DNA of 64,000 nucleotides from positions 101,978,796 through 102,042,795 of the forward strand of contig NC_081412.1 in assembly GCF_030272615.1 (NCBI RefSeq), in the 5' to 3' direction. A model generated the notes under the pieces. It worked only from the letters and a program-made list of their open reading frames with translations, did no database searches and had not been told where the DNA came from. Made by a program: the position numbers and the translations under genes. Source of the stretch: Cryptomeria japonica (Eukaryota > Streptophyta > Pinopsida > Cupressales > Cupressaceae). This document shows positions 1 to 10,357 of the stretch, piece by piece (position 1 is the stretch's first letter; every line of letters starts with the position of its first letter).

Positions 1-690
1 CGACATTGATCTCGCAAAGGTAAAAGCTATTATGGAAATGCCTCCACCAAAAACTCTCAGACAACTGCACAGTCTCTAGGGAAAACTTTAGGTCAGGCAT
101 TTCATTTCACAGCTAGCAGACAAGTGCCATCCATTTGCACACCTGTTATGTAAAGACAAAAAATTCAAATGGGATTGCTTATGTCAAAAGGCCTTTGAGA
201 AATTAAAAGATTATCTAGCATCACCTCTAGTTTTGATGCCACCTACCCCTAGAAAACCCCTCATTTTGTACATATGTGCTACTACAGTAGCATTGGGGGC
301 ATTATTGGTGCAAACAGATGATCAAGGAAGGAACATGCCATTTACTACATCATTTGGACATTGGTAGGATATGAACTCAATTACACCCCCATTGAAAGAG
401 CATGTTCGGCATTAGTGTTTAGCACACAAAAACTTCGACACTATATGCTGAACAACAAAACAAAGCTGATTACAAAGATAGACCCGCTTAAATATCTCTT
501 GTCTAAAGTTGCTCTCACTGGCAGAACCACTAAATGGGTCATGCTCTTGAGCGAATTTGACATTGAATACGTGGACAGAAAGGCAATCAAGGGACAAGTT
601 ATTGTAGATCAGCTGGCTGAAGCTCCACTTCCAGGTGACCATCCCCTTCTCATAGAATTACCAGATGAGTTCGTTATGGTTGTCACCACA
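1..690 (+). pseudogene. Gypsy reverse transcriptase tail and RNase H
   Basis: Translation shows the RT thumb/connection region (AIMEMPPPKTLRQL near 30-70, ADKCHPFAHLL near 115-150) followed by the Gypsy RNase H (YICATTVALGALLVQTDD at about 270-320, then an open stretch 361-690 with LNYTPIERACSALVF and KWVMLLSEFDIEY). In a live element this domain degrades the RNA strand of the RNA:DNA hybrid made by RT. Stops near 78 and 90 and a TAG at 367 with surrounding frame disturbance break the frame. The usual Asp of the RNase H start motif (D-A-S) is not seen; the sequence reads CATTVALGA. Confident family call, non-functional copy. Confidence 0.8.
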
Positions 691-1050
691 TCCCCCACAT
701 GGCAATTATACTTTGATGGCTCTTGCACTCAAAATGGATTGGGGCAGGAATATTATTAATTACACCTGAAGGAGATGGCATCCCCAAATCATACAAAATA
801 GCCTTTGCATGTACCAATAACATAGCAGAATACGAGGCACTCATCATAGGTTTGTGTCTGGCTATCCACTGGAAAATAAAGGAGTTACAAATTTATCGTG
901 ATTCTCAGCTCGTTATAAAACAAGTCAATGATGAGTACCAGATAAAAGATGATAAACTCCTTCCTTACTGTACCATGGTTTAAGATCTTAAGAAACATTT
1001 CACAGCAATCACATTTAATCAAATCCCACGAACAAACAATAGGGTTGTAG
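691..1050 (+). pseudogene. Second (archaeal-type) RNase H of a Tat-like element
   Basis: A second RNase H follows the first: WQLYFDGSC near 700-726, TNNIAEYEALI near 813-845 and IYRDSQLVIKQV near 891-926. These carry the Asp, Glu and Asp expected of the catalytic set. In Tat-lineage Gypsy elements such an additional RNase H sits between the retroviral-type RNase H and the integrase. A frameshift near 735-745 splits it (the frame ending QEYY stop, and the frame continuing GAGILLITPEG), and a stop follows at about 981. The catalytic trio is readable, yet the frameshift makes this copy non-coding. Confidence 0.75.
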
Positions 1051-1344
1051 ATGCAATGGCCACCATTGGCTCCCTCCTTCAAATGCCAGCACATAGTCAG
1101 AAGTGAGAGTTCTTGGTCAAGCAATTATTTATACCAACATATGACCTACCAGAGTCTGAAATGGTGTGTGTTCTCATTGGTCTTGAGTCCCCTTGGTGCC
1201 AAGAAACCTTCGCTTTCCTCAAAGACAACACCATTCGCCCACACCTCACAAAAACCCAACAACAAACCTTCATCCGCTGATATGCTCATTACATCATCCT
1301 TGGAGACACCCTATTTAGAAGGCATTTTGATGGTTCCCTCCTAA

Positions 1345-1940
1345 GGTGTTTAGATAAACAAGAGGTGGAATGGGCATTACGCAAAGTACATGAGGGTATC
1401 TATGAGGCACACTCAAGTGGGCTCACATTGGCTAAAAGCCTTTTGAGGACAGGATACTATTGGCCTAAAATGGAAGAAGATGCATACAACTATGTGAAGA
1501 AATGCATCCCTTGCTAGCAACATGGCGACAAAATTCATGCACCGTCACAAGAATTGCAGCCATTTATAACACCATGGCCCTTCTCACAGTGGGGGCTCGG
1601 TCTCATTGGGAAGATCCACCCTTCATCTTCCAATGGATATAAATTCATTATCACCACCACCGAATACTTCACCAAGTGGGTAGAGGCTATCCCTCTTACT
1701 TTCACCCCCAGCAAGCAAATATCCAAATTCATCTTGAACTACCTAATCTACCGATATGGCATCCCAAAAGTTATCATCACAAATAATGGAAGACAATTTA
1801 AAAACCAGGATGTCAAAGAACTCTACCAAAAATTCAACATCCAACACCGCTTCTCCACTCCATATTACCCCCAAGGCAATGGCCAAGCTAAGGCTTCTAA
1901 TAAAACCCTAATAAAAATCCTCAAAAAGATAGTCAATGAA
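1345..1940 (+). pseudogene. Gypsy integrase, catalytic triad lost
   Basis: An integrase N-terminal zinc region (VHEGIYEAHSSG, TGYYWPKM, KKCIPC near 1385-1517) precedes the core (WPFSQWGLGLIGKIHP near 1570-1625, TTEYFTKWVEAIPL, IITNNGRQF near 1773-1800, GNGQAKASNKTL near 1873-1910). In this family the core needs Asp, Asp and Glu. Here the three positions read Gly (GLGLIG), Asn (ITNNG) and Lys (GQAKAS), so all three are replaced. The open frame runs 1554-1976, but homology stops near 1940. The copy cannot be catalytic. Family assignment is firm; the exact substitutions assume standard alignment of these motifs. Confidence 0.8.
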
Positions 1941-2573
1941 TTATTTTTAATTACTTTTAATTCCTCACATAATTAATTAATTAATTATGTTAATTCAAAT
2001 TCTCCTCAATATTAATTAAATATAATTAATATTGTCACTATAGTATGTGACTGATTTATTTAATAAATCAATCCCTTTCTTTATTCTTCTAAAAGATTAA
2101 ATCCTCACACATCTTCCTCTTGGCTAATTAATTTCAATTAATTAGTTAACCTACATGATTCCTACAAATCATCTTCTTAATTCATCATTAACCTAATAAA
2201 GTCTTCTAGAAATTCCTTAAACTCATTTAACCTTATTCTTCTAATTTTTTATTCCCTCCACTCATTCTCTCTCCTAGTCAAATCCTCCATCAAATCCTAT
2301 CCCACCTAATTCTTCCTCTAATTCCCTCCTAATGAGTTGCTAGTGGATAATCATCATGATTAGCCACAAAGTCAACCCCTTGTCCCTTCCATCTAACCAC
2401 CAGCTTTTAATGCTCTTTTCCTAGGTGAATGTGAGATTTTTAAAATCTCACAATCCTCTAGGCATCTCCTCTCCCAAGGAATTTTTAATTCCTTCTTATT
2501 CCTCTAATCCCCACGATCATCCCTTTTTGGATAATTTTTAATTCCTCCTCTCCATTCTTCAAGGAATGTCACA

Positions 2574-2657
2574 TCCCTTGCTCCTCTCAAGGCACATTGG
2601 GATGTCTTCCCAACGCACCTTGCTCTTCTCAAGGTACCTTGGGAACTCTTCCCAATG
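2574..2657. repeat. 42-bp direct repeat, two copies
   Basis: Units 2574-2615 and 2616-2657 share ccttgct-ctctcaagg, ttggga and tcttcccaa; a partial third copy (caccttgag) follows. It lies in the pyrimidine-rich part of the LTR-like region, upstream of the TATA-like site. Confidence 0.75.
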
Positions 2658-2794
2658 CACCTTGAGACAAGAAATGCCTTTAAGACATATCTCTTGGTCT
2701 CCAAACCCTCTCTTGGACCTTGTGTGAGCTCACAAGAAATCCTATCCCTTCATCTTGAATCCATCCCAACCATCCATTCTTCCTCTCTTCTTCT

Positions 2795-2800
2795 TATAAA
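2795..2800 (+). promoter_or_regulatory. TATA-like box in LTR-like DNA
   Basis: The sequence tataaa within ttcttataaattgagg has the position and composition of an LTR promoter TATA box. This is inference from context only. Confidence 0.35.
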
Positions 2801-3276
2801 TTGAGGACTCCATCCCTTCATTGATCATCTCCAAATTTAGTAATCTTATGTTGCCCATTTGAGCCTAGGAAATCATCTTAGTAACCTTATCATGTCCAAA
2901 TCATATCTCATCCACACTTAACCATTTTATTCATATCATCCTCCTAAAATCCATTTCATATTGTGCACAATATTGGAGAGCCATCCACATCAAGCAAGCA
3001 AGAGGAGCATATCAAGTGGAGCATCATCTAAGGGCGCCTTCACTTCATCAAGCTCCATCCAAAGGAGAAGGTATTGGTTGTGAGGTATATGCATTTCATT
3101 CTTGTTTTGAGCATTTCAAATTATGTCTTTGGATTTCATATGATTATATGTTTGATCTGCATATTTGCTATCTAATCTGCCTCACTAGTCTTTTATCCTC
3201 TTCAGTATCAACACCTACATCTTTAATGTTTCAAGTTCTTTCAAGATTTGGCTCATTTATCATTTGTATCTGACAT

Positions 3277-3779
3277 ACCTATTGACATAACCTTGATGGT
3301 TCTATGAGTCCTTGTCGTCTACTCCATTCAGCTTCCTCTAGACTAATGACTGGTTCTTCTTCTGTAGCTTCCAATTCTTCTTTTGTAGTCCCATACCAGA
3401 TTTGTTATCTCTTATTTGAGGGGTATATAATAGATGAAATTTTTTTTGGTATTCTTCCTTCTTTCAGCCCTTGTTCATAGTATTCTTGTCTCTTTAGTAT
3501 GATTTCCTGTATCTCCTTTTCTACCTTTAAGTGCATCATCTCTTGAGTGTCATATGTGATATCACTGGACTCTTCTGGAGTTTCTGTAATGGATGTATCA
3601 GAGAGGTGGTATGGACCCCATTCATACTTATTTGAGTCAATTTCTGAATCATCTACTTGTTGCCTACCTATGTATGTGACTGGAGCTTTCAGGGGTGCAA
3701 ACAATTCTCTTATTCTTTCTACTTCATCTCTCATATCTTCTAGAACTTCAACTCCTTGTATTGTTGTAGATGACACCAT
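3277..3779 (-). pseudogene. Gypsy protease-RT linker region
   Basis: The - strand frame 3779-3405 (124 residues, charged, LEDMRDEVERIRELF near the start and KEIQEIILKRQEYYEQGL near the end) continues past a stop into EEEPVISLEEAEWSRRQGLI near 3300-3390. It lies downstream of the G-patch-like segment and has the acidic, low-complexity look of the spacer that precedes RT in Tat-like polyproteins. I recognise no catalytic domain. RT itself is missing because unrelated DNA begins near 3276. Confidence 0.5.
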
Positions 3780-3872
3780 CGGAACTAGAGTACTGATTGT
3801 TTCTTCTCTCTTGATTTCTAGTTCCTCTTGTTCTTTTCCACACTCTTCTTGAGTTTGTTGAGCATTGACTTC

Positions 3873-4271
3873 CTATGATGTTGAAGGCGATATCCTTTTC
3901 TTCCACTTAGACTTAGAAGCATGTTTTTGGTCTGATGTCTTTTTTGGATTGTATCCCAGTCCAGCCTTATCATTTGTAAATTTTGTTTGTAGCTGAATCA
4001 ATTCAATAATACCCTCTTGATGTTTTCCCGAGGGACCAGTACCTAAATATCCTATGTGTTGGATCATTTTGTAGCCGATACCATATTGGGTTGGGGAAAT
4101 CTCACAAAATTGTACTTCCTCATTTTGATTATCTTCCTTGAAAATCCACTTAAGAACAGCATCCTCTTCTATTTCATCTACTAGGGAAGTAGAATACTGT
4201 ACAAAAGGACTATCATATATTATATTCGAAGTTAAATTTTGCATTCTCATAGCCTCTGATGGTTTGCCCAA
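3873..4271 (-). pseudogene. G-patch-like domain downstream of Gypsy protease
   Basis: The 132-residue frame contains, in its second half, a glycine pattern fitting a G-patch: YGIGYKMIQHIGYLG, then GPSGKHQEGI, then a spacer and AGLGYNP. G-patch domains are short glycine-rich modules that bind helicases or RNA. They are known in betaretroviral Gag-Pro, and occur next to the protease in some plant Gypsy elements. Upstream lies the protease frame (4636-4298), separated by stops. The tail (KHASKSKWKKRIS) is basic. A comparable segment occurs in the right-hand Gypsy element at 63474-62854. The domain call rests on glycine spacing only. Confidence 0.55.
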
Positions 4272-4297
4272 CTGTTTCGGTGATGGAGGGAGAGAGA

Positions 4298-4975
4298 CTA
4301 ATGAAAGTACTGTTCTATCTTATAGCCATCCATACCAATATTTGTAATCTTCAATTTCTTTTCTAAGTCCTTCATCAAAGCTTCTAGACTTTCATTTGTA
4401 GAGGCTACTCTATTATGAGGCACAAAGGTATCAGCACCTTTTGTCAATGCATTACAGGGGAGATTTGTATCAGAAGGGATACTGACTTCAACTCCATTAT
4501 AAGGAAATTTTAAGCATTGACGGTATGTCGATGGATCTGCCTTCATTTCATGAATCCACGGCCTGCCCAGTAAGATATTGTACGATAGAGGAAGATCAAG
4601 TACCTGGAAAATGACATCTCTTTCTATAGCTCCCACCTTGATTGGTAATAATACCAGACCTTTAGAGGTCCTTTCTTCTTCATCATAGGCTTTAAATGTT
4701 ATTTTCTTGGTCGGATCAATGACATTTTCAGATAATCCTAGTTGTGTAAGCAGACTCTAAGTACAGATATTCAACCCCGCGCCTCCATCTATCAAAACAC
4801 GTTTAAATCTATGTTTATGGATCATGGCTTCAATATGCAATGGCTGGTTATGTGGATGATTTAGCGAGTTGTCATCTTCTTCAAAGAAGGTCAGATAATG
4901 AGGTGAAGTCAAATGACCCACCATAGATTGAAAATGATCAACATCTAAATCTTTTGAAACATTAGTGGTGAGCAA
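4298..4975 (-). pseudogene. Gypsy aspartic protease region
   Basis: Two - strand frames make up the retropepsin region. The first (4975-4757) ends in RVLIDGGAGLNICT, which matches the active-site strand; Tat-like proteases often read D-G-G where retroviruses have D-T-G. The second (4636-4298) has YNILLGRPWIHEMKADPST, the typical C-terminal GRPW motif. In the element this enzyme would release Gag and Pol proteins. A TAG stop at the end of the first frame, about 120 bases of disturbed sequence and a stop near 4296 separate the pieces. The family call is firm. Confidence 0.8.
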
Positions 4976-5099
4976 GACCTTGTCCAGGATCTCTTGGCGA
5001 GCAGAAGAGATTTTTAGTAATTCAAAGATGGAAATTTGAGCATTTGTCCTTTTCAGTTGGTCAACAATGCTATATCTAGAGGATGATGATGAAGTTAGC

Positions 5100-6989
5100 T
5101 ATTTAAATTTATCAAATGTTGATTCTTTTTTTTTGTTTGACGAGGCTAGTAGGTTTGATGTTGTTTGAGTAGGAGTTGAAGAACTAGCTCCTTGGAGAGT
5201 GACTTTATTTTGAGAACAGGTCATAGCATTTGCATGTTGTGATTCATGTTGTTTGTTTTTTATTATAATCACATTGCAAATATTCAAGTTGGGAAGACTC
5301 AATCATGTTGATGATGTTGTCATTGTTGGTATAAGTGTAATTTAATTTGGCACCTCCTTTTGTTTTTGAGGAATCACCTTGTTTGTAAATAGGTAAAGGA
5401 TCTTTAAATGCTTTGTGATCAGTATTTGTTGGGTGATTCTCGACAACAATTTTACTAGCTTCTATGAGATCTTGAATCTCATGCTTGAGCTTCATGCAGT
5501 TGTTTGTGTTATGACCTTTATTTCGATGGTAGTTGCAATATTCATTTTCTCTCCACCGTTTTGGTTTGACTTCTGGATCATATGGCCTAGAATTATCTGG
5601 TAACATTATCAGATCGTTCGCCAATAAAGTTTTGAAAGGGGATTCGTATGATTCTTCCAGAGGATTGAATTCGTGTCTAGGTTTTGAAAGCCAAGGTTTC
5701 TCTTTGAACCACTCTTTTACTTTCTTCAGAGGATTTTTTGTTGCGGTTTCATCTACTTTGAGTTCTTACGTGCCACTAGCCAAGTTAAATATTATGGGCT
5801 TCGAGTTGGTTTTAACAGTATCTACCACTCAGTCATTAACAATGTTCTTGTTGTTGTCTTTGCCATATTTCCAATACTTGTTCTTTTCTTTAGAGCTAGA
5901 TCCTAGTTGTGTTTCTTTCTAAGGTGAGATATCTCCTTTCTTTATAATCACATCTTCCATTCGGATAGCATTATCTACCATTTTATTAAATGATGGGTGC
6001 ATTTGCATTTGGATACTATATTTCAATTCAGGAATCAGATTGTTGACGAATATATCTATTTTCTCATAATCTAGAATAGGTCATGAATATCTAGAGAATA
6101 TCTTTCTCCAATGTTGGAGGAAAGTTAGAAAAGGCTCCCTTGTTTTCTATTTGTTATTGCAAAGCTCGATCATAGTAATGGGGTGTTGAATGTTATAGGA
6201 GTATTGTTGTAGAAACAGTTGGATTAATTCTTCAAAAGTTTTTATTCCCTTAGGTAGACTTGAGAACCATTCCATAGCTTGCCCTCCCAAACTTCTCAGG
6301 AAAAGGTGCATGAGATATGTTTGGTCATGCATGAACTCCATACATAAAGCACAAAATTCTCTGATATGGTCTTGGGGATCTAGGTTACCATCATATTTGT
6401 CAAATTTTGGGATGTCAACTTGTGAAGGAAATGGAAGCATGTATAGGTTTTTGTCAAATGGAAATGGGCATATTGTCTCCAGAGAGTATTGTTTTGGGGA
6501 TTTATCCTTATTTTTCAGTTCTATGATCTCAGTCCGTAAGGCTTGTAATTGTCTATGTACCATTATTATGGGTGATTCTTCCTTTTTAATGATGAGAGTC
6601 TGAACGTCATAACTAGCAGGAAGTTTAGCGCCTTGTTTTGCTAGTTCTAGAAAATAGTCTTCTTTTTCTCTAGCCATGATAACCTTCATCATTTTTTAGA
6701 AATCTTTATCCTTTTGACATATATGAATATCAGTTTCTAGAGGTTCAGAGTCTTTAGATTCACTTGATGAGGAATCATTGTTGGTATCATGAATACTAAG
6801 GTTGTCTTCAGTATTTTATTATGTTCTAGGTATAGTGGGAGATAAAGGTTGATCAAAAACTGGCACATTTGATGATGAAGGTTTATCAGTGAACGAGTCC
6901 TTTACGTAAAATGGGTTATCTTGATATAAAAAGGATTTCCCTTTTCCTTTGGCATCTTTCTTATGAGAAATTCTAGTTTGAATAGGCAT
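5100..6989 (-). pseudogene. Gypsy Tat-like gag
   Basis: The likely start is the ATG at 6989 (MPIQTRISHKKDAKGKGK). The capsid-like retrotransposon gag domain lies in 6692-6147 (DPQDHIREFCALCMEF, LRSLGGQAMEWFSSLP, FLQQYSYN), and a C-H-C knuckle variant CNYHRNKGHNTNNC at about 5550-5510 is followed by MKLKHEIQDLI. This is the standard order in Tat/Athila gag, which packages element RNA. Stops near 6830, near 6700, at 6145 and at 5242, plus frame changes in 6140-5630, break it. No 5' splice signals were examined. Confidence 0.8.
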
Positions 6990-9186
6990 TTTTATTGACT
7001 AATGTGACCTAAAGTTGTTTGTGATGTAGAAGTTAAGATCATATTGAAAGCTAGTTGTTCGGTTAACATATTGATTGAGAGAAGCAACTAAGATTTAGTC
7101 TAGTTTTAGGAAAGATCTATCTTGTGTAAGACATTTATCTAAGTTGATTCGAGAGAAGTGACTAAGACTCAATCTGGTTTCAGGAATGATCTATCCTGTA
7201 TAAGATGTTATCTAAGTGACTTAAGTTTGATAGGTAGTTGATTGAACTAGCTGAAAGATGATTGACAAAATCGTGCAACACAAATGGTAGAGGTACACTA
7301 TTTTGATTTGTTTATGCTCAGGATGATGATAACCAGTTTTATGCTCATTGTAGACTTTTTTAGGCAGCTTTGATTGTTCTAGACTGACAAAATCTGGGAT
7401 TTGTACAATAGGTTTTATAGGACCAGACGATAATTTAATATCTTTAGGACAATGAAAATAGTAATTCATATGAGTTGCTACCTAAGACCGTACAACAGAT
7501 GGGTATGTCTGAAATGACAAACTGATCAATGTAATTTTTTATCGTATGACACAAGATGCAAGCTTAAATGACAGCTCCCTAAACAGGATGACAGATAATA
7601 AGGTCTCGTACGATACAGAATGTAGGCTCAAACGATAGACTATTAGGATTGATGGAATTTTGTACGACATAGATATGAAGCAAGACGATAAATCAGAAGA
7701 CTCATGCGATTGTTTACTGGACAGAGGCAAAATTCTGAGTTTTCAATGACTGAGTATGACCAGTTTTGAGATGAACTAAGTTTTCACTGACTGACAATGA
7801 CTAGTTTAGAGGTAGACTGAGTTTCAACTAGGATAGACTAGTTTTGATACGGATAGAGTTTCGACTAGGATAGACTAGTTTTGACACAGACAGAGTTTTG
7901 ACTAGCATATACTAGTTTTGACACGGACATAGTTTTGACTAGGATAGACTAGTTTTGACACAGACAAAGTTTTGATCACTGAGTTTGTTTCTTGTTTTCT
8001 CTAGTTTTGGTATTCCAGTTTTAGTTTTGAGGGATAAAACACAAAAAACATGTAATATGAATAATAACTCCAATCACAACATGCAAACCCTATAGAAATT
8101 GGTGAGAGAAGAAAACCTTTGCTTGTAGACTCAGGTACACACCCAATAGCTAATCAGAATACAGTCGTTGAGTCTCATGCAATGGATACTCAATGCCATA
8201 TTAGCCAACTCCAAAGGCTAATGGGGGCACGAAATGACAAGTATCTTGGGAGAGTTACTATCTCTCTTGCACAAAGATTATCCCCCCTTTCCGAGGTGAA
8301 CTGGGTAGCTTCTAATTTTAATTGGAACTAGTAAGGGATTTGTTCAGCGTGTCAAGGTATAAACTCAATTAAGAGGTCTCCCAGCCTTGAAAACCAAGGT
8401 TTAATATATCCGAGGGTACAGAGGAGAGCTATTCCCGAGCACTATCGTTGACTTGTTTTTCATCAAATCACATTTGTTTTATAGTGAGTTGGAGTACTTG
8501 GCATTTAGCTATTCCCGCTTGGGTTGTTCCCCTCTCACCGGTCGTAATGGCTATAGAGTTATTAGCTCCTCAGGAGGGCAGGCCCACTAAAGATATACAA
8601 ATCTCAGACTTAAAGAAAATGCCTCAAGGGTCTAGATTTCTGATTGTCTATACAGACAAGATCATACTCTCCTACCTCTCAGAATTTTCTTAAAACATGA
8701 AATACAAATTTTTTCTTTAACCAAATAGCAAGTTAGGTGCCTAAAAAATGAATTTAAAGAATACACGATGTTTGGTCAATTCTCCTCAGGCAACCTGCAA
8801 AGACAACGAATCAATAGTCATATTGTCTTTGTTTGACAAACATATTATTCAACAAGCGTTCTGCAAAAACTGATTAGGCTATAAAAATTTCTCAAATAGA
8901 CAGATAACAAGCTAGGGTCAGCGTCAGTATAATAAAAATTGAATGAGAAAACTTGACAAAAGAAATCTATTTTTTAACCCAGAAATATAGTTCCGTACGA
9001 AAATTTTCACCGACTCATACGATAATTCATACAGGATCATACGATAATTGTAGTTTGTCATTTGACATTGTGGGAAAACTCGAATGACAATTCGCAGAAA
9101 CTGTACGGACGAAAATAAAATAATAATAATAATCTGAAAATTAAAAAAAAAAATTAGTCTCTAAGGCCAAAAAAATGTAGTCTTTC
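6990..9186 (-). other. Untranslated leader of the Tat-like element
   Basis: About 2.2 kb between primer site and gag without a supported ORF. It holds many short cgtac/acgata motifs (7540-7700 and 8990-9115), the 37-bp tandem repeat at 7834-7981, and otherwise AT-rich DNA. Long leaders are usual in Tat/Ogre elements. Confidence 0.55.
7834..7981. repeat. 37-bp tandem repeat, four units
   Basis: Units begin at 7834, 7871, 7908 and 7945, each starting t-a-(g/t)-actagttttga and sharing gagtttt/tagtttt-gacta; more diverged relatives occur upstream from about 7750. It lies in the element leader. Confidence 0.85.
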
Positions 9187-9204
9187 GCCCCACGGTGGGC
9201 GCCA
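9187..9204 (-). other. Primer binding site
   Basis: On the - strand the 18-mer TGGCGCCCACCGTGGGGC lies four bases downstream of the LTR end. A TGGCGCC start complementary to a tRNA 3' end is typical of plant Tat/Athila elements. I do not name the tRNA. Confidence 0.75.
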
Positions 9205-9208
9205 AAAA

Positions 9209-10357
9209 TGTGTGTGTGAAAAAGTGGAATAAGTTTCTAAGCTGCAAGACACAACACTTCAATTAAGTCATTACATGTATGGTTAGATAGATATAATCAT
9301 GAATAATAAAACCATAACAAATCGACTAATTGCCTTCTAAAAGATGCGAGTATAAGATTGCTCTTATAAGCAATACTAGTGACTAGACTACACCAAGACA
9401 AAGGATTTAATCTATATGAGCATGAGATTAAGCTAAATGGATGCAAGATTATGCTAGATGGATGAATAAATTCAAGCAATATGGATTCAAGCAATCATGA
9501 AATATGCAAAAAGAAATTAAACTAAGATGCAATAATCTCAAAAAGAAAGCACAATATATTCAATGATGCCAGAGCAAAAAGTGTATAATAACAAATCTCC
9601 AAGGTGTTTTGAATGAGAGCTGAAGGCTAAATTTATAGAAATTCACAAGAGAGAACAAGAAAAAGCACAATTTAGGATTAATTGAAATAATTGAGAAATT
9701 AGATTCAGTTAACCTTGAGATAGATTCCAATTATAGTTTAATTGAAATGCATTCATAAAAGAAGTTTGAGTTTGCATTAGAAATATAATTCAATTAATTC
9801 CATGCACTTGAGATAAAAATAGGTAATTCTTTGGTTTATTCAAGAAAAGAGTATTTTCAATGCAACTGAACTTATTTTTCTCAAAAGCTTTGAGTTCCAA
9901 TTTTAGAGAATGATTAAATTAAATTTATTTGTTTTTCTGATTTCAGGTTATCTCAATTTAGAAGAAAGAAATAATATCTCAAGTTTGATTTCTCTCTCAA
10001 TTCAATTCTTTTATTTTATTTTCAATTTAACTCTTCCTTTGTGATTAATTCCTCTTTTGTAATAAATTAATTCATTTTTTAATGATTAAATGGCAAATTT
10101 ATTAATTAATTAAATATGCTAAGATATTTAATAAATTAAACAGGATAATTGATCAAAATGATTTTCTTGGAATGATTTAATTAATTAAATAAATATTTAA
10201 TTAATATTGAGTTATTGATTTGCCATGTAATATTTGATGATTGAAGAATTAATTAATTGTGTGCTCAAAGTTGATTTCATTGCCTTTGGTTAGGACCTTG
10301 GTGATGTTGTCGAGATTAGGGGCCCATGGTTTAGATGACCAATTTTAGGGTATTACA
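9209..10357 (-). repeat. 5' LTR of the Tat-like element
   Basis: On the - strand it begins TGTAATACCC at 10357 and ends in CACACACA at 9209, just before the primer site. A TATA-like tctataaattt lies at about 9640-9630. The U3 half is very AT-rich (attaattaaat runs at 10080-10260). It abuts Copia D coding sequence at 10358. No partner LTR is in the window. Confidence 0.8.

Larger units (their letters stand above)
1..1940 (+). mobile_element. Ty3/Gypsy (Tat-like) pol fragment
   Basis: Remnant of a Gypsy polyprotein on the + strand in the order end of reverse transcriptase, RNase H, second RNase H, integrase. The order RT-RH-INT is Gypsy, and an extra RNase H between RNase H and integrase is the mark of the Tat/Ogre lineage. 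The left end is cut by the window. The right end stops inside the integrase core near 1940, where unrelated AT-rich DNA begins. No LTR, primer site or polypurine tract of this copy is visible. Confidence 0.85.
1941..3276 (+). repeat. AT-rich LTR-like sequence, unassigned
   Basis: No coding region is supported here. The left part is dominated by taattaatt-type AT runs, then pyrimidine-rich DNA, then a TATA-like element at 2795-2800 on the + strand, followed by about 450 bases. The same architecture is seen in the confirmed Gypsy LTRs at 9209-10357 and 31955-32735 (read on their own strand). I therefore think it is a + oriented LTR, perhaps solo, but I could not find matching TG/CA ends or a target duplication. 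The short open frames here are not supported. Confidence 0.4.
3277..10357 (-). mobile_element. Ty3/Gypsy Tat-like element, 5' half
   Basis: Read on the - strand the order is 5' LTR (10357-9209), primer site (9204-9187), long leader, gag (6989-5100), protease (4975-4298), G-patch-like region (4271-3873) and a linker to about 3277. RT, RNase H and integrase are absent on this strand; the neighbouring pol fragment at 1-1940 is in the opposite orientation, so it is either another element or a rearranged part of this one. The 5' LTR abuts Copia D at 10358, so this element probably inserted into Copia D and its other end was lost. Confidence 0.75.

Noticed and set aside
7834-7981. CRISPR-like array
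   Set aside because: Units are contiguous with no spacers, and the context is a plant Gypsy leader.
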